The notes under the pieces are model-generated. The model saw only the letters and a program-made list of their open reading frames with translations, was not told the DNA's origin and ran no database searches. From Tenacibaculum holothuriorum (GTDB lineage Bacteria > Bacteroidota > Bacteroidia > Flavobacteriales > Flavobacteriaceae), in the NCBI RefSeq assembly GCF_002120225.1, contig NZ_LAPZ01000005.1:124001-188000 (forward strand): 64,000 nt of DNA, in the 5' to 3' direction. Position 1 is the first letter of the stretch. Each line of letters starts with the position of its first letter. Below are positions 37,557-45,805 of the stretch, piece after piece. The position numbers were made by a program, and so were the translations under genes.

Positions 37557-37753
37557 TTGAAACCTATAGGTTCAATACCGCAATTTTTATTGCTATTACT
37601 GACTGAATATCAGCTATATATAATCGAATTAGTAAACTTAAAATATGGTCACTAAAATAACGAACGAATATATACACAAAATGGTTTAGGCTTAGAAACC
37701 TAAGTTTCTAATACCTAAACCTTTATTGTTTTTTCCCGATGTTAAACTCGGGA
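37557..37753 (-). other. rplL-rpoB spacer with three stem-loops
   Basis: The 239-bp spacer holds a 37683-37721 stem-loop (arms GGTTTAGG/CCTAAACC and TTAGAAAC/GTTTCTAA), a 37734-37753 hairpin (TCCCGA/TCGGGA) and a 37557-37575 palindrome (ACCTATAGGT core). None has a T run on the minus strand, so they are not plain terminators; partial attenuation or RNA processing between ribosomal and polymerase genes is possible. Confidence 0.5.
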
Positions 37754-37761
37754 GAGTGAGC

Positions 37762-38136
37762 TTATTTTAACTCTACCTCTGCTCCTGCTTCTTCTAAAGA
37801 CTTCTTTAATCCTTCAGCCTCATCTTTAGAAACTCCTTCTTTTACTGGAGCTGGTGCGCTATCAACGATTCCTTTAGCTTCTTTTAATCCTAAACCAGTT
37901 AATTCCTTAACTAATTTTACAACTGCTAATTTAGAACCTCCTGCTGCTTTTAAGATTACGTCAAACTCAGTCTTCTCCTCAGCTGCATCACCACCACCTG
38001 TTGCAGGTCCTGCTACTGCTACAGCTGCTGCTGCTGGCTCAATACCGTACTCTTCTTTTAAAATATCTGCTAATTCATTAACTTCTTTTACTGTTAAGTT
38101 AACTAATTGTTCTGCGAAATCTTTTAAATCTGCCAT
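37762..38136 (-). CDS. rplL: 50S ribosomal protein bL12 (L7/L12)
   Basis: The 124-residue stalk protein has the helical N-terminal dimerisation domain ([28 protein letters not shown]), an Ala-rich hinge and the C-terminal domain [12 protein letters not shown]...[27 protein letters not shown]. It recruits translation GTPases on the ribosome. It is cotranscribed with rplJ, 46 bp upstream. Confidence 0.98.
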   Translation of the reverse strand: MADLKDFAEQLVNLTVKEVNELADILKEEYGIEPAAAAVAVAGPATGGGDAAEEKTEFDVILKAAGGSKLAVVKLVKELTGLGLKEAKGIVDSAPAPVKEGVSKDEAEGLKKSLEEAGAEVELK

Positions 38137-38182
38137 TTTACTTGTTTTTTAAATTTTTATTTTAGTTTATTAGTGCGCTTTT

Positions 38183-38698
38183 TTATTTTTCTGATAATGT
38201 CTTTAAGATACCAGATAACTTACTACCTCCTGATTGTAATCCTGAAATAACATTCTTAGCAGGCGATTGTAATAATGTAATAATATCTCCAATAAGTTCC
38301 TCTCTAGATTTGATATTTACAAGAGCGTCTAATTGATCATCTCCTACGTAAATAGCTTCCTCTACAAATGCACCTTTTAATAAAGGCTTCTCTGATTTTT
38401 TACGGAACTCTTTAATTACTTTAGCAGGTGCATTACCAGCCTCAGCAATCATTAATGAAGTATTACCTTTTAATGTACTTGGTAAGTCTCCAAAGTCTTT
38501 ATCAGAAGCTTCCATTGCTTTAGCAAGCAATGTGTTCTTAACAACAGCCAATTCTACGTTAGCTTTAAAACAAGCTCTACGTAAGTTAGATGTAGTAATA
38601 GCATCTAAACCAGAAATATCTGCTAAATAGATAGTATTAGTATCTGCTAATTGTGCTGTTAAATCTTGAATTACTTGTGATTTTTCTTCTCTAGTCAT
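38183..38698 (-). CDS. rplJ: 50S ribosomal protein uL10
   Basis: The 171-residue protein has the uL10 core (LADISGLDAITTSNLRRACF...VVKNTLLAKAM) and the C-terminal helix that binds L7/L12 dimers. It forms the base of the ribosomal stalk and in other bacteria represses its own mRNA; the leader here is only 21 bp after rplA, too short to show such a structure. Confidence 0.97.
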   Translation of the reverse strand: MTREEKSQVIQDLTAQLADTNTIYLADISGLDAITTSNLRRACFKANVELAVVKNTLLAKAMEASDKDFGDLPSTLKGNTSLMIAEAGNAPAKVIKEFRKKSEKPLLKGAFVEEAIYVGDDQLDALVNIKSREELIGDIITLLQSPAKNVISGLQSGGSKLSGILKTLSEK

Positions 38699-38719
38699 AA
38701 TTGAAAAGTTTTAACTGCC

Positions 38720-39412
38720 TTACGATACAGATTTTACATCTATAGCTACAGAAGGACTCATAGTAGAAGACATGAATATACTCTTAATATAAGTTCCTTT
38801 TGCCGCTGTTGGCTTTAATTTAATAAGTGTTTGTAATAACTCATTTGCATTTTCTTCAATCTTATCTGCACCAAAAGATGCTTTACCGATTGCAGCATGC
38901 ACGATACCAGTTTTATCAACTTTAAAGTCAATCTTACCAGCTTTTACTTCTTTAACAGCTTTTGCAACGTCCATAGTTACTGTACCTGTCTTTGGGTTTG
39001 GCATTAAACCACGAGGACCTAACACACGTCCTAAAGGACCTAATTTACCCATTACAGATGGCATAGTAATAATAACATCTACATCTGTCCAACCTCCTTT
39101 AATTTTTTGAAGGTATTCATCTAATCCAACATAATCAGCACCAGCTTCTTTAGCTTCTGCTTCTTTATCTGGAGTAACTAATGCTAAAACTTTTACATCT
39201 TTACCAGTTCCGTGAGGTAATGTTACAACTCCACGTACCATTTGATTAGCTTTACGAGGATCTACTCCTAAACGCACTGCTAAATCTACAGATGCATCAA
39301 ATTTTACATTTGTAATTTCTTTTACTAAAGCTGATGCTTCGCTTAAATTGTAAACTTTAGAGCTATCAACTTTAGCACGAGCTTCTTTTTGTTTTTTAGT
39401 CAATCTTGCCAT
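38720..39412 (-). CDS. rplA: 50S ribosomal protein uL1
   Basis: The 230-residue protein shows [27 protein letters not shown] at the start and [26 protein letters not shown], the RNA-binding signature. It forms the L1 stalk and can repress its operon. It starts 20 bp after rplK. Confidence 0.98.
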   Translation of the reverse strand: MARLTKKQKEARAKVDSSKVYNLSEASALVKEITNVKFDASVDLAVRLGVDPRKANQMVRGVVTLPHGTGKDVKVLALVTPDKEAEAKEAGADYVGLDEYLQKIKGGWTDVDVIITMPSVMGKLGPLGRVLGPRGLMPNPKTGTVTMDVAKAVKEVKAGKIDFKVDKTGIVHAAIGKASFGADKIEENANELLQTLIKLKPTAAKGTYIKSIFMSSTMSPSVAIDVKSVS

Positions 39413-39432
39413 GTTCTAAATTGCTTTTAAGT

Positions 39433-39873
39433 TTACTCAGCAGGAGCATCACCTGTTACTGTTAATCCCATAGAGCGAGCTGTACCAGCGATCATTCTCA
39501 TTGCAGATTCTACTTTGAAGGCATTCATATCTACCATCTTGTCTTCTGCAATTCCACGAATTTGATCCCAAGTAACACTTGCTACTTTCTTTCTATTTGG
39601 TTCTCCAGAACCTTTTTTAATTTTGGCCGCTTCTAGTAATTGTACTGCAGCTGGTGGTGTTTTTACAACAAACTCGAAAGATTTGTCTGTATAAACAGTA
39701 ATAACAACTGGTAAAACTTTACCTTGTTTGTCCTGTGTACGAGCATTAAATTGCTTACAGAACTCCATGATGTTAACACCGGCAGCACCTAAAGCGGGTC
39801 CAACTGGTGGCGACGGATTCGCAGCACCTCCCCTAACTTGTAGTTTAACTAATTTACTTACTTCTTTTGCCAT
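39433..39873 (-). CDS. rplK: 50S ribosomal protein uL11
   Basis: The 146-residue protein has the N-terminal [20 protein letters not shown] and the C-terminal rRNA-binding domain around [23 protein letters not shown]. It binds the GTPase centre of the 23S rRNA. It is preceded by nusG and heads the rplKAJL group. Confidence 0.98.
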   Translation of the reverse strand: MAKEVSKLVKLQVRGGAANPSPPVGPALGAAGVNIMEFCKQFNARTQDKQGKVLPVVITVYTDKSFEFVVKTPPAAVQLLEAAKIKKGSGEPNRKKVASVTWDQIRGIAEDKMVDMNAFKVESAMRMIAGTARSMGLTVTGDAPAE

Positions 39874-39937
39874 TGTTTAAAATTTAATATTGTGTTTAAA
39901 ATGGAAGCTAAAAACACAATTTCTATAGGTGTAACAA

Positions 39938-40486
39938 TTAAATTTTCTCTACTTGCATGTAATTTAGTTCTAATGGAGTTTTTCTTCCGAAAATTTTAAC
40001 CATTACTTCTAACTTACGTTTCTCTTCGTTAACCTTTTCAATAGTACCATCGAAACCATTAAATGGTCCGTCGATTACTTTTACAGTTTCTCCAACCGAG
40101 TAAGGTATAACAACATTTTCATCTTTTACAGAAAGCTCGTCAACCTTACCTAACATACGGTTAACTTCTGATTTACGCATTGGCACAGGATCTCCTCCTT
40201 TAGTTTCTCCTAAGAAACCTATAACACCAGTTACAGATTTAATTACGTGAGGAACTTCACCAGCTAAATTAGCTTCTACCATTACATAACCAGGAAAATA
40301 AACACGCTCTCTGTTAATTTTTTTCCCATTTCTTATTTGAATAACTTTTTCGGTAGGAACGATTACTTGACCAACAAAGTCTGATAATCCTAAACGCGAA
40401 ATTTCAGTCTCGATATAAGTCTTCACCTTATTTTCTTGACCTCCAATTGCCCTAACCACATACCACTTCATCACCGAATCAGCCAT
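39938..40486 (-). CDS. nusG: Transcription termination/antitermination factor NusG
   Basis: This 182-residue protein has the NGN domain (KWYVVRAIGGQENKVKTYIE, then VYFPGYVMVEANL) and a KOW domain (GETVKVIDGPFNGFDGTIEKV). It links RNA polymerase to ribosomes and Rho. Its start lies 3 bp from secE, as in most bacteria. Confidence 0.98.
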   Translation of the reverse strand: MADSVMKWYVVRAIGGQENKVKTYIETEISRLGLSDFVGQVIVPTEKVIQIRNGKKINRERVYFPGYVMVEANLAGEVPHVIKSVTGVIGFLGETKGGDPVPMRKSEVNRMLGKVDELSVKDENVVIPYSVGETVKVIDGPFNGFDGTIEKVNEEKRKLEVMVKIFGRKTPLELNYMQVEKI

Positions 40487-40489
40487 AAC

Positions 40490-40687
40490 CTAGTTATTAA
40501 ACATTTCGAAAAAGTTATCTAATCCTGTTTGAAAAACTTTATCAATTGCTGCTACAGCTAAAGCAAATGCAATTGTAAAAGCAGCTACTACTACTGTTGA
40601 CTTTTGAGCTTCTTCACGAGAAATCCACGTCATGTTAGTATTTAACTCTTCGAAAGAATCTTTGATGTATTGTATAAAGTTGTTCAT
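40490..40687 (-). CDS. secE: Preprotein translocase subunit SecE
   Basis: The 65-residue protein has a short amphipathic helix (YIKDSFEELNTNMTWISREEAQKSTVVV) and one membrane helix (AAFTIAFALAVAAIDKVF). It is the small essential part of the SecYEG channel. It lies between tRNA-Trp and nusG. Confidence 0.95.
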   Translation of the reverse strand: MNNFIQYIKDSFEELNTNMTWISREEAQKSTVVVAAFTIAFALAVAAIDKVFQTGLDNFFEMFNN

Positions 40688-40741
40688 GTTTTAATCCTTT
40701 TAACGAGTTGCAGTAAAAAACTACAACTCGCTTTAAATTTG

Positions 40742-40814
40742 CACGGGTTGAGAGACTCGAACTCCCGACACCTGGTTTTGGAGACCAGTGCTCTACCAAC
40801 TGAGCTAAACCCGT
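40742..40814 (-). tRNA. tRNA-Trp (anticodon CCA)
   Basis: The minus strand folds as a 73-nt tRNA with acceptor ACGGGTT/AACCCGT, D-arm GCTCAGTTGGTAGAGC, anticodon loop CTCCAAA (CCA) and T-arm GGAGTTCGAGTCTCT. The discriminator base is G and the CCA end is not encoded. It lies between tuf and secE, a classic bacterial arrangement. Confidence 0.95.
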
Positions 40815-40825
40815 ATTTCATTTTA

Positions 40826-40851
40826 AAGGAGTCTCATTAAAGAGACTCCTT
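40826..40851. other. Hairpin between tuf and tRNA-Trp
   Basis: The stem AAGGAGTCTC/GAGACTCCTT with a 6-base loop is followed on the minus strand by only three T before AAAA, so it is a poor terminator for tuf; on the plus strand it has a seven-T run. It may act as partial attenuator or processing site. Confidence 0.5.
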
Positions 40852-40874
40852 ATTTTTTTATATTAGAACTGTAA

Positions 40875-42062
40875 TTAGTCTAAAATCTCAGTTACCTGAC
40901 CAGCTCCTACTGTTCTACCTCCTTCACGGATAGCGAACTGTAAACCTACGTTTAATGCGATAGGTTGGATTAAGTCTACAGTAATAGTTAAGTTATCACC
41001 AGGCATTACCATTTCTACTCCGTCAGGTAAAGCGATGTTACCAGTTACGTCAGTTGTACGCACGTAGAACTGTGGACGGTAGTTGTTGTGGAATGGAGTG
41101 TGACGTCCACCTTCTTCTTTCTTTAAGATATACACCTCAGCCTTGAACTTAGCGTGTGGAGTAATAGAACCTGGCTTACAGATTACCATTCCTCTCTTGA
41201 TATCAGTCTTGTCAATACCTCTTAATAAGATACCTGCGTTATCTCCAGCCTCACCTCTATCTAAGATTTGACGGAACATTTCGATACCAGTTACAGTAGA
41301 AGTTAATTTCTCTTCACCCATACCGATGATCTCTACAGGATCTCCAGAATTGATGATACCAGTTTCGATACGTCCAGTTGCTACTGTACCACGACCAGTA
41401 ATAGAGAATACATCTTCGATTGGCATTAAGAAATCTTTTTCAGTATCTCTTGGTGGCTCTTCAATCCAAGTATCAACAGCTTCCATTAATTCTAAAACTG
41501 TATCTACCCACTTTTGCTCTCCGTTTAAAGCACCTAAAGCAGAACCCATTACTACAGGACCATTATCTCCATCATACTCATAGAAAGATAATAAATCTCT
41601 AACTTCCATTTCTACTAACTCTAATAACTCCTCATCGTCAACCATATCAACTTTGTTTAAGAAAACAACGATACGTGGAATTCCAACCTGACGACCTAAT
41701 AAGATGTGCTCACGAGTTTGTGGCATTGGACCATCTGTAGCAGCTACTACTAAGATAGCACCATCCATTTGCGCAGCTCCAGTTACCATGTTCTTTACGT
41801 AATCCGCGTGACCAGGACAGTCAACGTGTGCGTAGTGACGGTTAGCTGTTGCGTACTCTACGTGAGAAGAGTTAATTGTAATACCTCTTTCTTTTTCTTC
41901 TGGAGCGTTATCGATTTGATCAAAATCTCTTTGCTCAGAATATCCTGCGTCAGCTAATACTTTAGTAATAGCAGCAGTCAATGTAGTCTTACCGTGATCT
42001 ACGTGACCGATAGTACCAACGTTTAAGTGTGGCTTCGAACGATCATAAGTTGCTTTTGCCAT
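40875..42062 (-). CDS. tuf: Elongation factor Tu
   Basis: The 395-residue GTPase has [10 protein letters not shown] (P-loop), [12 protein letters not shown] and NKVDMVD, then domains 2 and 3 ending [11 protein letters not shown]. It delivers aminoacyl-tRNA to the ribosome. It is preceded by four tRNA genes and followed by tRNA-Trp, secE and nusG; the whole is likely transcribed together from a promoter near 42557. Confidence 0.99.
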   Translation of the reverse strand: MAKATYDRSKPHLNVGTIGHVDHGKTTLTAAITKVLADAGYSEQRDFDQIDNAPEEKERGITINSSHVEYATANRHYAHVDCPGHADYVKNMVTGAAQMDGAILVVAATDGPMPQTREHILLGRQVGIPRIVVFLNKVDMVDDEELLELVEMEVRDLLSFYEYDGDNGPVVMGSALGALNGEQKWVDTVLELMEAVDTWIEEPPRDTEKDFLMPIEDVFSITGRGTVATGRIETGIINSGDPVEIIGMGEEKLTSTVTGIEMFRQILDRGEAGDNAGILLRGIDKTDIKRGMVICKPGSITPHAKFKAEVYILKKEEGGRHTPFHNNYRPQFYVRTTDVTGNIALPDGVEMVMPGDNLTITVDLIQPIALNVGLQFAIREGGRTVGAGQVTEILD

Positions 42063-42137
42063 GATTATTAATTTTAATTCTTAGTTAAATATATTTAGTG
42101 TTATTTTAAAACTCTCTTTAAACAAGCTCTAAAATAG

Positions 42138-42210
42138 AGCCAACAACGGGATTTGAACCCGTGACCTCATCCCTACCAAGGATGCGCTCTACCAACTGAG
42201 CTATGTCGGC
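42138..42210 (-). tRNA. tRNA-Thr (anticodon GGT)
   Basis: A 73-nt cloverleaf on the minus strand with acceptor GCCGACA/TGTTGGC, anticodon stem CATCC/GGATG and loop TTGGTAG (GGT), T-arm ACGGGTTCAAATCCCGT. It is the tRNA nearest to tuf. Confidence 0.93.
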
Positions 42211-42222
42211 GGTAAAGTTTAG

Positions 42223-42295
42223 AGCGGGAGACCGGGTTCGAACCGGCGACATTCAGCTTGGAAGGCTGACGCTCTACCAACTGAGCTACTCCCGC
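42223..42295 (-). tRNA. tRNA-Gly (anticodon TCC)
   Basis: A 73-nt cloverleaf on the minus strand: acceptor GCGGGAG/CTCCCGC, D-arm GCTCAGTTGGTAGAGC, anticodon stem TCAGC/GCTGA with loop CTTCCAA (TCC), T-arm CCGGTTCGAACCCGG. Confidence 0.95.
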
Positions 42296-42317
42296 AATAA
42301 AATTCTTTAAGATTTAG

Positions 42318-42400
42318 TGGGGAGAGCAGGATTCGAACCTGCGAAGTCGAAAGACAACGGAGTTACAGTCCGTCCCATTTGGCCGCTCTGGAATCTCCCC
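42318..42400 (-). tRNA. tRNA-Tyr (anticodon GTA)
   Basis: An 83-nt cloverleaf with a long variable arm on the minus strand: acceptor GGGGAGA/TCTCCCC, anticodon stem ACGGA/TCCGT with loop CTGTAAC (GTA), T-arm GCAGGTTCGAATCCTGC. Confidence 0.95.
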
Positions 42401-42441
42401 GATAAAATCTTATAATATTTTAATGAACTTTTGTTTTTTTG

Positions 42442-42515
42442 AGCCGATAGAGGGACTCGAACCCACGACCTGCTGATTACAAATCAGCTGCTCTAGCCAG
42501 CTGAGCTATATCGGC
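42442..42515 (-). tRNA. tRNA-Thr (anticodon TGT)
   Basis: A 74-nt cloverleaf on the minus strand: acceptor GCCGATA/TATCGGC, D-arm GCTCAGCTGGCTAGAGC, anticodon stem CTGAT/ATCAG with loop TTGTAAT (TGT), T-arm GTGGGTTCGAGTCCC. It is the first gene after the tRNA/tuf promoter. Confidence 0.93.
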
Positions 42516-42534
42516 TGTTGTTTATAAAAAAACA

Positions 42535-42554
42535 ATCCGCTATTTCTAACGGAC
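42535..42554 (-). terminator. Hairpin overlapping the tRNA/tuf promoter start
   Basis: On the minus strand GTCCGTTA, a GAAA loop and TAGCGGAT form an 8-bp stem (two G-U pairs) followed by TGTTTTTTT. It fits the end of the hpf transcript; a transcript starting at the adjacent -7 element would begin inside the left arm. Confidence 0.6.
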
Positions 42555-42556
42555 TG

Positions 42557-42564
42557 CAAATGTA
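42557..42564 (-). promoter_or_regulatory. -7 element of the tRNA-tuf operon
   Basis: On the minus strand this reads TACATTTG, exact to TAnnTTTG, followed by CAGTCC. The 10-mer TTTGCAGTCC (42551-42560) is shared with the rpsU promoter. Confidence 0.7.
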
Positions 42565-42614
42565 AAAAGTAATTTCGAATTTCTAAAACTTTTTTGATAA
42601 ATTTTTATTTGTTT

Positions 42615-42923
42615 TTATGAGACTACTGAATCTCGCATCTTTTCTTTTGATTTTTTAAGTTGTCTTTTTAGCGACTCAATACCAACACTAACCCCTTCTT
42701 CGAAGGTTTTGTATTGTTTTTTTACCATTAATTCGTTTCCTGGAATATTTATTTTTATCTCAGTAATTTTATTTTCTTTCTCACTTGTTTTTTGAACTTT
42801 TAAAAAGACCTCAGCATCTACAATCTTGTCATGAAATTTTTCTAACCCTCCTACTTTCTTTTCAATGTAGTCTAATAATTTAACGTCTGCTGTGAAGTTT
42901 ATTGATTGTGTGAACACCTTCAT
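42615..42923 (-). CDS. hpf: Ribosome hibernation factor (HPF/RaiA family)
   Basis: The 102-residue protein is a single HPF/RaiA domain: INFTADVKLLDYIEKKVGGLEKF, then DAEVFLKVQKTSEKENKITEIKINIPG and the basic C-terminal helix. It binds the 30S subunit and silences ribosomes in starvation. The short form lacks the C-terminal dimer domain of long HPF. It starts 13 bp after xerC and lies just before the tRNA/tuf promoter. Confidence 0.93.
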   Translation of the reverse strand: MKVFTQSINFTADVKLLDYIEKKVGGLEKFHDKIVDAEVFLKVQKTSEKENKITEIKINIPGNELMVKKQYKTFEEGVSVGIESLKRQLKKSKEKMRDSVVS

Positions 42924-42936
42924 AATCTTACAATTT

Positions 42937-43818
42937 TTAGGTAGACTCTCTAGGGTGAGTCTTATTATACACTTGTTTGAGTTGTTCCAAGCTATTATGT
43001 GTATAGACTTGGGTTGAGGCTAAACTTGAATGCCCTAGTAATTCTTTAACCGTATTTAAAGATGCGCCGTTATTTAGTAAATGTGTTGCAAATGTATGAC
43101 GTAACATATGCGGACTCCTTTTTACCTTTGTAGACACCCTACTAAAGTACGAATTTATTATTCTGTAAACAAGTGTTTCGTATAGTTTAACTCCTTTTTC
43201 AGTTACTAATAATTCTTCTGCATTGGTTTTAATTTGTTTTTTAAATTCTAAATACTTTAAAAGTATTTGTTTTACAGTATCTAACAAAACTACAAATCGT
43301 TCTTTATTTCTTTTCCCTAAGACTTTTATGGTATTATCGTAATAATTAATATCTCTTTCTTTTATATTAATTAATTCAGCTCTTCTTATACCCGTACTAT
43401 ATAATAACTCAATAACTAAACGATTTCTAATATCTTCGAATGAGTTTTCTTGAGTTAACTCGAATATATCTTCTAATTCTTTTACTGTAAAAGGAACTTG
43501 AATTTTCTTTTCTGTTTTAAGTGATTTATGTTTTGCTAAAGGATTTATTTTAATCTCCCCTATCTTCAACAAGAATTTATAAAAAGATTTAAGTGAACTT
43601 ACTTTTCTATTTATCGATCTATTGGAAATGTTCTGATTTACCAAACTAACAATCCATGTTCGTATTTGATTGTAATGAATGTTTTCAATATCAGTCTGAT
43701 CATATTCTACTTCACAAAAATCTTTAAACGCTAGTAAATCTTTTTCATAAGCTAAAATGGTATGCTTAGAATATTTTTTTTCAAAACTTAAGTAATCTAT
43801 AAAAGCGTCTATCAACAT
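42937..43818 (-). CDS. xerC: Tyrosine recombinase XerC
   Basis: The 293-residue protein has an N-terminal SAM-like core-binding domain (about 1-90) and the catalytic domain with STGIRRAEL, HMLRHTFATHLL, LGHSSLASTQ and the nucleophile in VYTHNS. With XerD it resolves chromosome dimers at dif. It lies between rpsU and hpf, a place it holds in many Flavobacteriaceae; there are no signs of an integron or prophage. Confidence 0.92.
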   Translation of the reverse strand: MLIDAFIDYLSFEKKYSKHTILAYEKDLLAFKDFCEVEYDQTDIENIHYNQIRTWIVSLVNQNISNRSINRKVSSLKSFYKFLLKIGEIKINPLAKHKSLKTEKKIQVPFTVKELEDIFELTQENSFEDIRNRLVIELLYSTGIRRAELINIKERDINYYDNTIKVLGKRNKERFVVLLDTVKQILLKYLEFKKQIKTNAEELLVTEKGVKLYETLVYRIINSYFSRVSTKVKRSPHMLRHTFATHLLNNGASLNTVKELLGHSSLASTQVYTHNSLEQLKQVYNKTHPREST

Positions 43819-43847
43819 ATTTCAAAATTAAACATTTTAAACAACAA

Positions 43848-43877
43848 AAAATCCTGCATTTAAAAATGCAGGATTTT
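43848..43877 (-). terminator. Terminator after rpsU
   Basis: The stem AAAATCCTGCATTT/AAATGCAGGATTTT, followed on the minus strand by a T run, lies 21 bp past the rpsU stop. Confidence 0.85.
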
Positions 43878-43898
43878 GTATCTTAAAAAGAATTATTA

Positions 43899-44096
43899 TT
43901 ACCCTAATTCTTCTTGTGTTCTTAATCTTTGAACGTAAGATGCTTTGATTCTCTCAGCTCTTTTCGCTACAGACGGCTTCGTGAAATGTTTTCTCTCACG
44001 TAATTGTCTTAACGTTTTAGTGTTACTGAATTTACGCTTATAACGTTTTAACGCTCTATCGATATTCTCTCCTTCTTTTACTGGAATGATTAACAT
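43899..44096 (-). CDS. rpsU: 30S ribosomal protein bS21
   Basis: The 65-residue basic protein reads MLIIPVKEGENIDRALKRYK, then RKFSNTKTLRQLRERKHFTKPSV, the bS21 signature. In Bacteroidota bS21 helps hide the anti-Shine-Dalgarno end of 16S rRNA. Its own gene has a near-perfect Shine-Dalgarno sequence, an unusual feature in this phylum, which fits reported autoregulation of rpsU in Flavobacterium johnsoniae: ribosomes lacking bS21 translate it. Confidence 0.97.
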   Translation of the reverse strand: MLIIPVKEGENIDRALKRYKRKFSNTKTLRQLRERKHFTKPSVAKRAERIKASYVQRLRTQEELG

Positions 44097-44103
44097 ATGT
44101 TTG

Positions 44104-44114
44104 CACCTCCTTTC
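44104..44114 (-). promoter_or_regulatory. Strong Shine-Dalgarno site of rpsU
   Basis: On the minus strand GAAAGGAGGTG lies 7 bases before the ATG. Such a long match to the 16S rRNA 3' end is rare in Bacteroidota and is the expected mark of bS21 feedback. Confidence 0.9.
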
Positions 44115-44194
44115 ATTGTAGTCTTTTATATTTTACAGCTATTCGTTTTTTATTATTGAAAACCAACAACTTGTTATTATTATTTTTTGGACTG

Positions 44195-44224
44195 CAAAGA
44201 TACGGAGAGTTTTTAAATGAGCAA
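44195..44224 (-). promoter_or_regulatory. rpsU promoter
   Basis: The minus strand has TTG (44222-44224), then 19 bp, then TATCTTTG (44195-44202), which matches the flavobacterial -33/-7 promoter. Directly after follows CAGTCC. The transcript would have a leader of about 90 nt. Confidence 0.75.
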
Positions 44225-44237
44225 TTAAATATTCAAA

Positions 44238-45623
44238 TTATTTTGGCGCCCATACAGAATAGCTTTTTGGCGGCACTTGAATTTTAACCCAACGACCTCC
44301 TTGAGTAACTGGTTCCCAATTAGAATGCCCTGTATAATCTTTTATACGCGTATTAGACCAATTCGTTTCTATCCAACGTTCTTGCCAATGATTTGCATTA
44401 TTAATATACACAACTAAACCAGAGTTATTATACCCATTTCTTTTAGCAACATATTCATCATTATCTGTATACAATACACTTGTACTTCCTCCTGCTAAAT
44501 TATTATGAATCCAAATTAAATTATTTAAACGTTCTTTATTTAACCATTCTTCATAATCTCTATAGAATATTGTTGGATATCCTTCGTGAGTTAAAATGTA
44601 TGCATATGCCAACATTTTTCCGTGATAGATTTCATTAGTATCATGATTTGTTACAAAAGTCACTGCTCTATTTGCGTTTCTTTTAATTAACATATCATCA
44701 TTTAATTTATTTAAGTTATTTCCGTCGAAAGCATCTTTCATTCTATAATAACAAGCAAAATCAAATGCACTTGCTTCTGCTTGACCAGACCACCAATCTA
44801 AAGTACCTGCATTTCCATCCCAGTACTCACCAACTGTAAATCCACCTACTTCATTTTTCCAATCCTTTACAACCCAAGGTTCAAATCCTTTTACATAATC
44901 GAAACGCCAACCGTCAAAGCCTATTACATTTTTATAATACTTTGCTACTGATTCTGGATTTTTCCATAATTCATTTTGAACTCTTACTTGATGGTGACAT
45001 AAATCTGGGAATCCTCCAAAAACTCCAGTATCACTTGCATGATTATGGTTTGGGTGAAAATCGTTGTATGTCCTATGGAATTTACCTGATAGAGGAGTAA
45101 ACTTTGTCCAATAATTTTGATTATTTACAGGATTAAGTTCACTAGCTCCTCCACTATTATGATTAATTACAATATCTGCAATTACACTTAATTTAGCGTC
45201 GTGAGCTTTATTTATTAAATTTTTTAATTCATCTTCTGAACCAAAACGAGTTTCTACACTACCCATTTGGTTGTACTTTCCGAAGTCGAAATAATCGAAA
45301 GGATCATACCCCATTGACAAAGCTCCGTTTTGTGCTTTTGTTGCTGGCGGCAACCAAATTGCATCGATTCCTACATCACTCCAATCTTGCACTTTATCTT
45401 TTACGGTATTCCACCAGTTTCCTCCTGCTGGAACATCCCAATAAAAAGCTTGCATCATTACACCAGAACCTATAGGTTTTAATCCTGGTCTTGCTGAAGC
45501 ATTGTATTCTTCTTTTAATGTGTTAGCTTTTAGCTGTTCTTCAACTTGATTTTCTGATGAACATCCTAAAAAAATGATAATGATTGGTAATAGAAACCAA
45601 CCTTTTTTGTGAAGGGTTTTCAT
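44238..45623 (-). CDS. Alpha-amylase (GH13), lipoprotein
   Basis: The 461-residue protein starts with a lipoprotein signal ending FLGCSS (Cys21). The GH13 barrel is shown by MQAFYWDVPAGG, ADIVINHNSGG, the nucleophile GWRFDYVKG (Asp), acid VGEYWD (Glu) and FVTNHDTNEIY (Asp). Absence of a starch-binding module and the short length suggest an enzyme that trims starch or maltodextrin at the cell surface or in the periplasm. A LacI-type palindrome lies upstream, but no regulator or transporter genes are next to it in this window. Confidence 0.95.
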   Translation of the reverse strand: MKTLHKKGWFLLPIIIIFLGCSSENQVEEQLKANTLKEEYNASARPGLKPIGSGVMMQAFYWDVPAGGNWWNTVKDKVQDWSDVGIDAIWLPPATKAQNGALSMGYDPFDYFDFGKYNQMGSVETRFGSEDELKNLINKAHDAKLSVIADIVINHNSGGASELNPVNNQNYWTKFTPLSGKFHRTYNDFHPNHNHASDTGVFGGFPDLCHHQVRVQNELWKNPESVAKYYKNVIGFDGWRFDYVKGFEPWVVKDWKNEVGGFTVGEYWDGNAGTLDWWSGQAEASAFDFACYYRMKDAFDGNNLNKLNDDMLIKRNANRAVTFVTNHDTNEIYHGKMLAYAYILTHEGYPTIFYRDYEEWLNKERLNNLIWIHNNLAGGSTSVLYTDNDEYVAKRNGYNNSGLVVYINNANHWQERWIETNWSNTRIKDYTGHSNWEPVTQGGRWVKIQVPPKSYSVWAPK

Positions 45624-45686
45624 TGTTATTTGTTTTAAAATTTCTTGAAGTTAAAAAGAGATTAACAAATAACGAAATCGATATAG

Positions 45687-45706
45687 ACACGAAAACGTTT
45701 TCGTGT
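45687..45706. promoter_or_regulatory. LacI-type operator upstream of amylase
   Basis: ACACGAAAACGTTTTCGTGT is a perfect 20-bp palindrome with a central CG, the hallmark of LacI-family operators. It lies 64-83 bp before the amylase ATG, so it could serve an activator or a repressor of starch utilisation. Confidence 0.75.
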
Positions 45707-45757
45707 TGAAAACTTATTAAATTATCAAACATCTATTCTCAAAAAACAGATTTTAAC

Positions 45758-45788
45758 AAAAAAACCACTCAAAGTTTGAGTAGTTTTT
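45758..45788 (-). terminator. Terminator after the acyl-CoA dehydrogenase region
   Basis: The stem AAAAACCACTCAAA/TTTGAGTAGTTTTT (one mismatch) with A/T flanks lies between the amylase and the acyl-CoA dehydrogenase remnants; on the minus strand it ends in a T run. Confidence 0.7.
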
Positions 45789-45805
45789 ATTTTCAGTATT
45801 TCAGC

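Noticed and set aside
40826..40851. Strong terminator for tuf
   Set aside because: On the coding strand only three T follow the stem, and the next genes belong to the same conserved operon.
42937..43818. XerC as a phage or integron integrase
   Set aside because: It lies in a conserved housekeeping position between rpsU and hpf, with no attachment-site repeats or phage genes nearby.
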